From Steroidobacteraceae bacterium (lineage in GTDB: Bacteria; Pseudomonadota; Gammaproteobacteria; Steroidobacterales; Steroidobacteraceae): a stretch of DNA of 64,000 nt. The position numbers and the translations under genes are program-made. The notes under the pieces were generated by a model that saw only the letters and a program-made list of their open reading frames with translations, searched no databases and was not told the DNA's origin. Every line of letters begins with the position of its first letter. Position 1 is the stretch's first letter. This document shows, one piece after another, positions 55,013 through 64,000 of the stretch. Location: assembly GCA_017853175.1 (NCBI GenBank), contig JAFMKA010000001.1, forward strand, positions 62,001 through 126,000, read 5' to 3'.

Positions 55013-55885
55013 TTATTGGGGCGGTGCCGATTGGCTAGGCAGCGGGCGCCGAGCGATCACGACGATCCCCGCAACAAACAAGAGTAACGAAATTGTATTG
55101 AATACCGGGTATTCAAGCGGATAGAGCCACACTTCGCGATACGCGCCAAAATGCGCAGGCATTTCCGCAGCACCCCAAACGACGATTCCCGCTCCGACGC
55201 CATAACGTAACGCCGATGCTGCGCGAACCTGCTGAGTCGTCTTATAGACCAAATAAATCGACCACGCGGTCCAAAGTGTATACACCGCCATGATGATTTG
55301 AATTCCCGAGCCCTGAGTTCCGAAATAAATCATATAAAGCCAAAACAGATAACAGAACCAGGTCACGAAGATCACCTCCATAGCGGTGATCCGAGCGAAA
55401 CTGCGCTGATTGTTCGGCGTGGGCATCCCCGGTGAAAAACGTAAGTTGCGATGAAAAAATCGCATGAAATTGCATTTGGTTTGTAGATTGAAAACGCCGT
55501 AGAGGAGTAACAACCCCATCATGATGCTGGCAGTCGCTTGAAGCATATTCGCCTGAGGAGCTGCGGCGTAGCCATCAACCTCGACTTGAAACGGAGGCAC
55601 GCTGTAGAGAACCGAGAAGAACTTAAACGCGTACTCAAACCACCCGATCCAAATAAACCATCCGCCAAGCATCCCCATCCAGGAGGATTTCAACTCATCT
55701 TGCTTAAGACCTTTCCAGACGATCAGCAATCCGATGACGCCGACAACGAGCGCGACGGGATACACCGCCTCACCAAAACCCACTTCCATCAGCTTGTATA
55801 CGGTGTGCCCGAGTGGCTGGGTCAAAAATCCGACCATCAGCCCCAACAGCCCGATAACAGGCTTTCGGTAAAGTGATGCGCTCAT
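55013..55885 (-). CDS. Multi-TM membrane protein of unknown function
   Basis: Several hydrophobic spans across 290 aa; no family recognised. Confidence 0.7.
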   Translation of the reverse strand: MSASLYRKPVIGLLGLMVGFLTQPLGHTVYKLMEVGFGEAVYPVALVVGVIGLLIVWKGLKQDELKSSWMGMLGGWFIWIGWFEYAFKFFSVLYSVPPFQVEVDGYAAAPQANMLQATASIMMGLLLLYGVFNLQTKCNFMRFFHRNLRFSPGMPTPNNQRSFARITAMEVIFVTWFCYLFWLYMIYFGTQGSGIQIIMAVYTLWTAWSIYLVYKTTQQVRAASALRYGVGAGIVVWGAAEMPAHFGAYREVWLYPLEYPVFNTISLLLFVAGIVVIARRPLPSQSAPPQ

Positions 55886-56025
55886 CTTCGATTCCCCCCG
55901 ATAGTCACATCAGAGTCGGAATCATGCCTCGCGAAACGCCCTAGTCTCTTTTGATCTGCCGCAAAAACCGACTATCGGACAGCACCTGCGCCCGAGGGAT
56001 CTAATTGAGGCCCAATCAGCCGCGG

Positions 56026-57351
56026 TTATCCGAACTGGCTCAATACTCCGGCGATCGTCGCGGTCATAAACGTCGCCAAAGAACCGCCGAGCACCGCTCT
56101 CATTCCGAAGCGCGCAATGTCGCTGCGTCGCTCAGGCGCAAGCCCTCCGATACCGCCGATCTGAATGGCGATCGAAGCGAAGTTCGCAAAGCCGCAGAGT
56201 GCATACGTCGCGATCAAGGTTCCCTGCGCTGACAACGCGACGCCTTCGACGCGACCGTTGATGATATCGGCGAGACCGATATAGGCCACGAATTCGTTCA
56301 ACACGAGTTTTTGACCGATCAACGAACCCACCACCGTGGCGTCCTCCCACGGCACACCGATCACCCAAGCGATCGGCGAGAGGACGTAGCCGAGGATCAC
56401 CTGCAACGACAATACGATCGGCCGACCTGACGCTTCGCTCAGCAAGCCATCGATCGTGACACCCGAGTCGCCCCAGCCGACGCTGCCCAACCACTGGAGC
56501 GGTGAGTTGATGAGCGCGATCAACGCGACGAAGGCAAGCAGCATCGCACCGACATTGAGAGCGAGTTTCAATCCATCGCCTGCTCCCGCTGCAGCAGCGT
56601 CGATCACACCCGTCGTGGAACGCTCGACCTCCATACGCACTTGTCCGCGCGTGAGCGGGTCGCCGGTCTCGGGAGCGAGCAATTTCGCGATCACGATCGT
56701 GGCCGGTGCGGCCATGACGCTCGCCGTCAATAAATGCTTCGCGTAGTACGCCTGCTGAGCCGGATCGGTGCCACCCAGCATGGCCACGTACGCCGCGAGG
56801 ACGCCACCGGCGATGTGAGCCATGCCACCCACCATCACCGTCAGGAGTTCAGACTGGGTCATTCGTGCGATGTACGGGCGCACCGTCAGCGGAGCTTCGG
56901 TTTGACCGATGAAGATCGAGGCACAAACGCAGGTCGTTTCGGCACCCGACACCCGCATGACCCGAGTAATTCCCCAGGCAAGGCCTTTGACGATCGCCTG
57001 CATCACGCCGAGGTGATACAGAACGCCCATCAAGGCCGCAAAGAAAATGATGGTGGGCAACACCTGGACCGCGAAGATCACCCCGAATTTTTCGGAGCGC
57101 GCGAGGTCGCCGAAAATGAAAGCAGACCCTTCGCGGGTAAAATCGAGCAACCGGACGAACACGCCGCCCAAGGTATCGAAGACATCGCGCCCGCCGGGTA
57201 CGAGCAGTACGAGCATCGCGAACAGAATCTGCAAGGTGACGCCGGTCAATACCAGTCGCCAATCAACGGCTTGCCGATTGGTCGAAAAGAGCCAGGCGAT
57301 GCCGAGCAGTATCGCGAGTCCGAAGAGGCCAAATCCGATGGTGCTAATCAT
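56026..57351 (-). CDS. CNT family (NupC-like) nucleoside transporter
   Basis: GKIG-type core: [88 protein letters not shown]. Confidence 0.95.
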   Translation of the reverse strand: MISTIGFGLFGLAILLGIAWLFSTNRQAVDWRLVLTGVTLQILFAMLVLLVPGGRDVFDTLGGVFVRLLDFTREGSAFIFGDLARSEKFGVIFAVQVLPTIIFFAALMGVLYHLGVMQAIVKGLAWGITRVMRVSGAETTCVCASIFIGQTEAPLTVRPYIARMTQSELLTVMVGGMAHIAGGVLAAYVAMLGGTDPAQQAYYAKHLLTASVMAAPATIVIAKLLAPETGDPLTRGQVRMEVERSTTGVIDAAAAGAGDGLKLALNVGAMLLAFVALIALINSPLQWLGSVGWGDSGVTIDGLLSEASGRPIVLSLQVILGYVLSPIAWVIGVPWEDATVVGSLIGQKLVLNEFVAYIGLADIINGRVEGVALSAQGTLIATYALCGFANFASIAIQIGGIGGLAPERRSDIARFGMRAVLGGSLATFMTATIAGVLSQFG

Positions 57352-57442
57352 TCGCTCCCCCTATCGCACGATCGTAGGGGGTCGGACGAGACTTTACAAA
57401 TCCGGCGAGCCAATCGCCCGAACACCCCCTAATGCGCAAACG

Positions 57443-58967
57443 CTATTTCAACAGCACGCGCAACGCAGCCTTCTGGGTCTCGGTCAGCTGAAGTTTATCG
57501 AGCTCGACGATCGCCGCGTCGACCGGCAAGGAGTGCAAACGCTGTTGAATCATGCCGAGTTCGGCCGAGGCAGAGTTCAGCACCGCGGCGACGGATCCGG
57601 TCAAACCCTGACGAGCAAGCGCGCGCATCTTCAGGGTTTCGAATTGCTCCATGGTGAGGTGCAAGCGCACTCGCTCTTCCTCGAGGGCCCGCTCCTCTTC
57701 GGCGGTTATGATGCCGTCCGCAAGAGCGTCTTCGACCTTCTGAATCATCTCTTCGCGCTGTCGGTGCAACTGGTCCGAAAACGCGGAACCGAGAATGCCC
57801 GCTGGCAACGCGACGATGCCGATTCCGAGTAGAGCGAGCAACATCGTAAACGCCTGACCAATTGGGGTAACCGGTGAAATATCACCATAGCCCACGCTCG
57901 CCAAGGTGATCACCGCCCAATACATCGCGCGAGGCATGGTGTCGAACTTCTCCGGCTGAACGGGATGCTCGAACTCGTAGACGATTGCTCCCGCCAAAAT
58001 CGTAATCAGAAAGGTCACGAACATCGCTGCGAAAAATGCTCGCTGCTCACGCTGCATGACGTCGCTGAAGGTTTTCATCGCGGTGTTATACCGAGTGAGT
58101 TTCAATACGCGCAGCACGCGGAGAATACGCACGAAGCGCAGGTCGAGGCCGCCTCCAGTGATCAAGCTGACATACCAGGGTGCGATGGCGATGAAATCGA
58201 CCAGAGACGTGGGCTTCGTGAACCATCCCGCTCGTGACGACATCGCCGGCTGTTCGGGGTTTGCTTCCGGCGCGGAGTACAACCTGAGGAGGAACTCGAT
58301 GGTGAAAACCGCGACCGAGATGTCATCGAATAGTCGAAATTGATAAGCAAGCGGAATATGAATGCTCGGTACGGTTTCGAGTATCACCGAAAATACACTC
58401 AGCACGATGAAGATGACGAGAATCAGGTCGAGTTGTTGATGAAGACGACCTGACGTCGGAGTGGTATTCAGTAACGAGTAAACTTTCTGTCGAAAAGTTC
58501 GATCTCTATTTTCACGCAGAAACTGCTGCAGAGCCGGAATGAAGTCGCGCAGCAATTTCAGCAGACGCAACAACCGAAGCGCTCGTAACGCGCGCAGATC
58601 AAGGTCGATGACCCCAAGCAGATGCAGCCAGTAAGGCCCGATCACCAAAAGGTCGATCAGCGCAAAAGGCGTCATCGCCTGTCGCAAAGCCGGGGTTCGC
58701 TTGCCACGGAATGCCGGGTCGCCCCCCCGCCGCGAATAGCCTCAGTACATACTCAAGCGTGAAGATATAAATCGAAATCCGATCGAACGTGCCGAATAGA
58801 GCCTCGTTGCCCGTGTAGATCGGAAAATGCTCCATCGCGAGCGCGACGAGATTTGCGATGATGAGCCACGTGATGAATGAATCGATTCGTCTTGCCGTCA
58901 CCGAACCGTTTTCAAGGTCAAATAGCTTGCGGAACGTGGAATCACGCAAAGAACCGAGCATGCTCAT
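57443..58967 (-). pseudogene. Tandem voltage-sensor K+-channel-like ion transporter, interrupted by a +1 frameshift at a G7 tract (ORFs 58599..58967 and 57443..58687)
   Basis: Upstream frame ends at ...EYVLRLFAAGG; deleting one G from the 58722-58728 tract yields ...FAAGGDPAFRGKRTPALRQAMTPFALIDLLVIGPYW; TLASVGYGD selectivity filter in the downstream ORF. Confidence 0.85.
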
Positions 58968-59058
58968 ATGAGTCCCCTCACCGAATTATTTTTTCGGTTT
59001 TTTATTGTTTAGTTTGTGAGAGCGCCTAAGAAATCGGGTGTCGAGGCGCGGCGAGATC

Positions 59059-59436
59059 TCAAGCCTTGCGATCGACCAGAATGCCTGTCAGGCGTTCGAT
59101 ATTTCGGGAGATCTGCAAAGCGACCTCAGGAGGAATCTGACGGACGGTCTCGCCAGAATTTCGATCTTTGACTTGCACGATCACGGTATTGGTCGATTGA
59201 TCGATCGCTACGTTGACCGACGCGCCACGATCAGAAAGACGCTCATTGGCCGCATTGATGGCTTCGCGAAAATCTTCGCGAAGAGATTCGAGAGTGGCGA
59301 TCGAAGATTGTTCGGCGTCGACGCGCGGCTCGTTCTCTGAGCGCTGATTGGTCGGGACTGCAGCGGACGTCTTCTCCACCGCACTGGCCCGACCGACATC
59401 GGGCGAAAATCCGGACACGGCTCGCGCGCTTTCCAT
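59059..59436 (-). CDS. flaG: FlaG family protein
   Basis: VNVAIDQSTNTVIVQVKDRNSGETVRQIPPEVALQISRNIERLTGILVDRKA. Confidence 0.8.
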   Translation of the reverse strand: MESARAVSGFSPDVGRASAVEKTSAAVPTNQRSENEPRVDAEQSSIATLESLREDFREAINAANERLSDRGASVNVAIDQSTNTVIVQVKDRNSGETVRQIPPEVALQISRNIERLTGILVDRKA

Positions 59437-59514
59437 GCCGGGAAAATAGCTCCAAGACGTCTGCTGTGTCCACTCCGCGATTGACGCAATCTTGTTGCCT
59501 CATCGCATCGGCGA

Positions 59515-59697
59515 TCATTCTCCGGGTTCGTTATTCCGACGGCGCCAGAAGTACCCGAGCAGAACCGCACTAATTACTGTTGCTCCTGCTGCGATCATGG
59601 CATCCGACAGGCCATTGATCTGCGCGTAATACGCGAAGACGGCACAGCAGAGGACAATTCCGAGAGACAGGGCAGCTTGGCCAGCGTGGCGTCTCAT
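59515..59697 (-). CDS. Small (60 aa) membrane protein, unknown function
   Basis: Two hydrophobic helices (ALSLGIVLCCAVFAYYA; IAAGATVISAVLLGYFW); start 59697 avoids overlap with the upstream gene. Confidence 0.5.
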   Translation of the reverse strand: MRRHAGQAALSLGIVLCCAVFAYYAQINGLSDAMIAAGATVISAVLLGYFWRRRNNEPGE

Positions 59698-59734
59698 ATT
59701 TATATGGGAGATTGATCTAACGGTGACGCTTGAG

Positions 59735-60175
59735 TCAGGGGCGCATTTCGCGCCAGGCATTACGCTCCTCGAGACCGGCGCAATAGCGCGCGCCCTCAAG
59801 GAGGATCTCCGCAGACCCGTAGGGTTTATCCCGAAGCAGTTGCTGTAGATCGGATTCCACCTTTTCGTTCACGCGCATCTTGTCCCCTCCCGGGGTCAAA
59901 TCACCGATGACCCGATCCTCGATCATGCGACGAGCCGGACTAAGCGTTGCAGCCACCCCGTCGCGTTGGGCTCCGACGCCCGAGTAGCGGTCCTGCGCCA
60001 AAATGATGATCTTGTAGCACTGAATCAGCGCCTCGATTTTTCGGTCACTCATTGAGAGCCCCGCAGGTGGTTGGTCAGGCCAACGCCGCTCGGCCGTTGA
60101 TCGATCGGAATTCGACCCGCAGGCTGAAAGCAACACCACGCCGACGAACATCATGAGTCGAAGCATGCTCGTCAC
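59735..60175 (-). CDS. Putative lipoprotein, unknown function
   Basis: Lipobox VVLLSACGSN; coupled to upstream gene by a 4-bp overlap. Confidence 0.65.
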   Translation of the reverse strand: MTSMLRLMMFVGVVLLSACGSNSDRSTAERRWPDQPPAGLSMSDRKIEALIQCYKIIILAQDRYSGVGAQRDGVAATLSPARRMIEDRVIGDLTPGGDKMRVNEKVESDLQQLLRDKPYGSAEILLEGARYCAGLEERNAWREMRP

Positions 60176-60654
60176 TCGCTCAACGCCACTTGTGCACCAC
60201 CCGCCTGCGGAATGGCGACATACGTAATGTTGGCGTTGACGCTCTGCCCACCATCGAACGCCACGTCGAATTTGACCTCTGCGCGACAGCGGTGCGTGGC
60301 GATCATGTCATCTTTAAAGAGCGTCTGTACCTTACCCGCTTTCGCCGTGATGTTGGTTTCTGCCCAAGACTTGCACGCGGTGACGCATCCGGCCGTACTG
60401 CCACTTGCATCGGTAGGGCACTGCGCGGCCACCGCCGGGATTTTTCCGTAAAGACGAGCGGCGCATTGCGAAGACAGATCGGTCACCACTCCGCGCTTAG
60501 CGAGCGTGAGCATCTTGTCGATCACCTCGGCGTCCTCGCAGGAGACTTCTCGGCTACATCCTGTAATTAGCAAAAACATGATGAGACAAAAACCTGTGCA
60601 GGCTGCCCGCCAGGACTGTCGCGACAAGGTGTCGCCCACTCGAGCGATAGTCAT
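60172..60654 (-). CDS. Putative lipoprotein, unknown function, Cys-rich
   Basis: Lipobox FLLITGCSRE; start at 60654 overlaps the stop of the upstream gene (ATGA). Confidence 0.65.
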   Translation of the reverse strand: MTIARVGDTLSRQSWRAACTGFCLIMFLLITGCSREVSCEDAEVIDKMLTLAKRGVVTDLSSQCAARLYGKIPAVAAQCPTDASGSTAGCVTACKSWAETNITAKAGKVQTLFKDDMIATHRCRAEVKFDVAFDGGQSVNANITYVAIPQAGGAQVALSE

Positions 60655-61373
60655 ATCACTGCTCCTGCCTCTATCCAATGAAATCGATGCGGGGTGATGT
60701 ACCACGGAAAATAGTGCCGAAGCACCCCGACCGGCAACACGTCGCCCGTTCCGTGGTCCGTCCACTCGCCGCTGAAACCGAGCCGCTGCAGCATACCCCC
60801 GTCCATCGGCTCGTGACTCGTGAACGACGATATGTCGACACGCTCGTCTTTGGACACTCGAGCCGAATAGCGATCATGAAAACTCGCCCAGGCTCGATCG
60901 GCCAGCCACATCGGCAGCTGGGCCAGACGAGCTTCGTAGTCGTCACGCTCCAAGCCCAACTGACCGAGAACGTTACAGAAGAGAACTACCGCCTCGCGGT
61001 CGTCGTGCAGTAGTTGCGGCAGGCAGCTGACGAAGTCGGCGTGACGCCACTCGAATTTGATCCCTCGACGCTCGAGCTCACGCCCGTGACGCAATGCGAA
61101 AAAAAATGGCGCGGAGGTATCGAGATCGATCAAGGTCAGTCGACTGAAGAGGTGTAGAAACGGGCCGGGTAGGAACCAACCCGCACTCGGCCCGACGATG
61201 ATCAGATGCGAAGCGCGGGGGTGCCACCCCTGCAAAAATGCTGCGATGGCGGACCGAAAGGGGTCATGCAGTCGGCGGTGCTTAAGCGCGCGAAAGTGCC
61301 ATTGGAGTCCTCCGCTTCGGCGTAGCGAACTCGGCGCGGCGCGATGGGCATCGTATTCGTGACCTGACGTCAT
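60651..61373 (-). CDS. Hypothetical protein, possibly SAM-methyltransferase-like
   Basis: HLIIVGPSAGWFLPGPFL..LTLIDLDTSAPFFFALRHGRELERRGIKFEWRHADF..VVLFCNVLGQL resembles a degenerate Rossmann motif series. Confidence 0.6.
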   Translation of the reverse strand: MTSGHEYDAHRAAPSSLRRSGGLQWHFRALKHRRLHDPFRSAIAAFLQGWHPRASHLIIVGPSAGWFLPGPFLHLFSRLTLIDLDTSAPFFFALRHGRELERRGIKFEWRHADFVSCLPQLLHDDREAVVLFCNVLGQLGLERDDYEARLAQLPMWLADRAWASFHDRYSARVSKDERVDISSFTSHEPMDGGMLQRLGFSGEWTDHGTGDVLPVGVLRHYFPWYITPHRFHWIEAGAVI

Positions 61374-61413
61374 CGGGCCTCAAGATATCTGGCGATTGGA
61401 GTAGGAATCAACC

Positions 61414-62352
61414 ATGAACAAGATCGTTCCCCGAGCCTTTACGGCAGCCCTGCTGGTCATGACCGGCGCCCTGTCGACGACTCATGCCGAGGCTCGCTCG
61501 ACGTCGTCTCCTGCAACCAACGCGGGCGGCGCCTGCGTGGTGGCAACCGATGACAACATCGCCGATCTCTTTCGGAAGTGGAACCTCGCCCTCTCGACCC
61601 TCGACTCGGCACGCGTCGCCTCGCTTTACTGGCCGAATGCCGTGTTGCTGCCCACCGTCTCTAACGTACCGAGAACCGACACGGCCTCGATCACGGATTA
61701 CTTCGATCACTTTCTGAAGAAGTTTCCACGCGGCACCATCGTCAAGCGCATCACCCATCATGGCTGCAACGTCTCGGTCGATGCCGGCCTGTATGATTTT
61801 TCGGTGATGGATGCGGCAGGTAACGCCTCATCGGTATCGGCGCGTTACACCTTTGTGTACACCTATAAAAATAGGGAGTGGAAGATTCAGCATCATCACT
61901 CCTCAGCGATGCCCGAACCGGTCGGTGCCGCCACGTCAACGTCCGATCATCACGATGCCGCGTCACACGAAGCCGCTCACGAAGAGGGTGCTCACGAGAC
62001 CCATTCAACGGCTGAAAAAAAAAGCGCCCCCGCCGCCGCTGAGTCGGTTGGCAAACGCTCCGGCGAGCAACTTCGTATTCAGCTTCAATCGGCAACGCGC
62101 ACACCGTCGTCCTATCTGAATGCAGAGCAGCGACGCAAAGTCGGACGAGAAACCGTAGGACTCAAGGTCTGCGCCACCTCGCGTGACGGTGAGCGCTCTT
62201 TTGAAGTGTCGGACGCCGCGCCGCACGATGAGGCCAACGAGGCCGCTGTTGCTTGGGCCAAAGCTTCGCGATGGTCTGTCTCAGGAAACCCGTCGGCAGA
62301 AAAACCGGCTTGTGCTCAAGTGGTCGTCCGATTCACGGACATGGGGATTTAA
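61414..62352 (+). CDS. Secreted NTF2-like (SgcJ/EcaC-type) domain protein with His-rich linker and TonB_C-like C-terminus
   Basis: Signal peptide; DNIADLFRKWNLALSTLDSARVASLYWPNAVLLPT; HHDAASHEAAHEEGAHETH linker; VGLKVCATSRDGERSFEVSDAAPHDEANEAAVAWAKASRWS. Confidence 0.75.
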   Translation: MNKIVPRAFTAALLVMTGALSTTHAEARSTSSPATNAGGACVVATDDNIADLFRKWNLALSTLDSARVASLYWPNAVLLPTVSNVPRTDTASITDYFDHFLKKFPRGTIVKRITHHGCNVSVDAGLYDFSVMDAAGNASSVSARYTFVYTYKNREWKIQHHHSSAMPEPVGAATSTSDHHDAASHEAAHEEGAHETHSTAEKKSAPAAAESVGKRSGEQLRIQLQSATRTPSSYLNAEQRRKVGRETVGLKVCATSRDGERSFEVSDAAPHDEANEAAVAWAKASRWSVSGNPSAEKPACAQVVVRFTDMGI

Positions 62353-62364
62353 ACCCCCCTTGCG

Positions 62365-62898
62365 TTAATCGAGCGAGTCGAATTCTCGAGGCAGTCGATA
62401 GGTCTTTTTGAAGTCGACTAAAATCTTCTTCGCTTTCTGGCGTTCTTCAGTGGTGAGCAAGCGCTCGACCATCGCGGCGTTTTTTTCTACGGTCGAAACG
62501 AAATCTTTCTCCCAACCTCCGGCCGTTGCGCTCGAGATCGACATCCACACATAGGCCTTGAAAGGGTTGGGCTCTACCCCTTTCCCGTAGGCGTAACGCA
62601 GACCGATTTCTGCTCGCGCTCGCGGGTTGCCGCGCTGCGCCGCGGTCAGATACCAGCGACTGGCGAGTCGCTCGTTTTTCTTGACGCACAAACCTCGTGC
62701 GTACAACTCGGCGAGACCGAAAGGTGACGTGGAGTCACCCGACTTCTCGCTTTTCATCCAGGCATCACGAGCTTCGCAGTATTGACCTGAGCGAAATAAA
62801 TCAAAGCCGCGAATGAATTGCGCCTCGGCGACTGCAGGCAACGTCACGAACGCCAACGCGATCAGAGCGGCCGCAAAACGCCGATAGTCGTTCGTCAT
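62365..62898 (-). CDS. Sel1-like repeat secreted protein
   Basis: SPFGLAELYARGLCVKKNERLASRWYLTAAQRGNPRARAEIGLRYAYGKGVEPNPFKAYVWMSIS; signal peptide. Confidence 0.85.
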   Translation of the reverse strand: MTNDYRRFAAALIALAFVTLPAVAEAQFIRGFDLFRSGQYCEARDAWMKSEKSGDSTSPFGLAELYARGLCVKKNERLASRWYLTAAQRGNPRARAEIGLRYAYGKGVEPNPFKAYVWMSISSATAGGWEKDFVSTVEKNAAMVERLLTTEERQKAKKILVDFKKTYRLPREFDSLD

Positions 62899-63947
62899 TT
62901 GGCAGGTCTCGTACCGTCACGGTAAAGGACGGTGATACTGATTCGACGGTTGCGAGGGTCTGCCGGATTTTCCGGATTCACGGGCTGCGAATCGGCGACG
63001 CCTTCGATCCGAGAGAATCGAGAGTTGTCGACACCGATCGAGTTGAGGTACTGACGAGTCGAGTCGGCGCGATTCGCCGACAGACTCCAGTTGTTGTTAC
63101 CGGCGGAGTTCTTGAACTGCAGGCTGTCGGTGTGTCCACGCACGGCAATCTCGTTGGGGATGCCCTTCAGACTCTCACCTACTTTCTCGATGAGTGCAAC
63201 CGCCTCACCCGAAAGCTGGTTGGTTCCCGAACCGAACATCGAAAACCCGGCGTCATCCAGAATCTCGATGCGTAACCCTTCCTTCTCACGAACGAACTTC
63301 ACGACCGAAAGCAAATCAGACGTTTTTTGATCTGCGCCGATTTGCTTCTCGAGCGTGTCCTGCAGGTTCTCGAAATTCTTTTCATCTTGCTCGGCAGCAA
63401 TCTTGCGCTTCTCTTCCTCGCTAAGACCTTGCGGCAACGCTTGATCTTCCGAGGTGACTTCCTCCTCTTCTGTTCCGGGCGCCGTCAGTTGCTGGATGCC
63501 CGTCTGGGTCAGCGTAAGCGGAAGGGCTTTTGGATCGATCAACGACATACCACCAAAAAACCCAGTGGAACCACCCGACATATCGACGCGGGGTGCATTG
63601 GTGGGCTGAAAGTACTCGGCAATGCTCTTACGCTGATCGGCGTTGGTAGCGCCGAGCAACCACATGAGCAGGAAGAAGGCCATCATCGCCGTCATCATGT
63701 CGGCGAGCGCGATTTTCCAGGCGCCGCCGTGGCCACCTGCATGCCCCTCATCAATGATTTTTTTGATGATGATGGGCTGAAGAGGCGCGCCCCCTTCAGG
63801 CGCTGCCGGCGGCGCTTGGGCCCCGGCGTCTGCCGGCGCTGCAGTATCGGCCGGAGCAACAGCCGAGTCTCCGACTTGAGTCGGATCGTCGGGAGCCGCC
63901 GCGTCCGGCGCGACCGCCGCAGGAGCGTTACTTGCCTCGGAGGCCAT
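62895..63947 (-). CDS. motB: Flagellar motor protein MotB
   Basis: WKIALADMMTAMMAFFLLMWLLGATNADQRKSIAEYF; OmpA-like peptidoglycan-binding C-terminus IAVRGHTDSLQFKN...LSANRADSTRQYL. Confidence 0.93.
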   Translation of the reverse strand: MASEASNAPAAVAPDAAAPDDPTQVGDSAVAPADTAAPADAGAQAPPAAPEGGAPLQPIIIKKIIDEGHAGGHGGAWKIALADMMTAMMAFFLLMWLLGATNADQRKSIAEYFQPTNAPRVDMSGGSTGFFGGMSLIDPKALPLTLTQTGIQQLTAPGTEEEEVTSEDQALPQGLSEEEKRKIAAEQDEKNFENLQDTLEKQIGADQKTSDLLSVVKFVREKEGLRIEILDDAGFSMFGSGTNQLSGEAVALIEKVGESLKGIPNEIAVRGHTDSLQFKNSAGNNNWSLSANRADSTRQYLNSIGVDNSRFSRIEGVADSQPVNPENPADPRNRRISITVLYRDGTRPAK

Positions 63948-64000
63948 CGAAGACTTCCGCGAAAGTGGGTGCTGAGTGATGGTCGATCGCAGCGCGAGCC

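Overview
This is a contiguous stretch of a proteobacterial chromosome, probably gammaproteobacterial given the recC-recB-recD operon. It is almost entirely coding. I saw no rRNA, tRNA, CRISPR array, transposase or phage genes. Main blocks: (1) a truncated Ldh-family dehydrogenase plus a SlcC-like 2-hydroxyacid dehydrogenase coupled to glpD-glpK; (2) phyH-type dioxygenase / Na+:solute symporter / small protein, facing a NamZ (DUF1343) gene; (3) pntAB and fadH; (4) recCBD; (5) ROK kinase, exported catalase-peroxidase and ribokinase; (6) a TonB-dependent receptor (TBDT) and an indoleamine-dioxygenase-like gene; (7) DUF454, nhaA and an ECF Ni/Co uptake operon, tail-to-tail with a TBDT that has a Fur-like box; (8) a type I secretion locus whose adjacent substrate has LapA-like Ig repeats but no obvious RTX repeats; (9) a serine hydrolase and a copper module (TolC-like, multicopper oxidase, CusF-like); (10) rlmE, a SpoU methyltransferase and an RluB/F-type pseudouridine synthase; (11) a BigR-type persulfide-response locus; (12) a third TBDT, a membrane protein and a CNT nucleoside transporter; (13) a tandem voltage-sensor ion channel interrupted at a G7 tract; (14) flaG, a coupled cluster of uncharacterised small genes, an NTF2-like/TonB_C-like fusion, a Sel1 protein and motB. 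The best candidates for something undescribed are the mini-LapA T1SS locus, the tandem-VSD channel with its frameshift, the lipoprotein cluster near 60 kb, and the sulfolactate-dehydrogenase/glycerol operon. All family calls come from reading the translations by eye; no searches were run.
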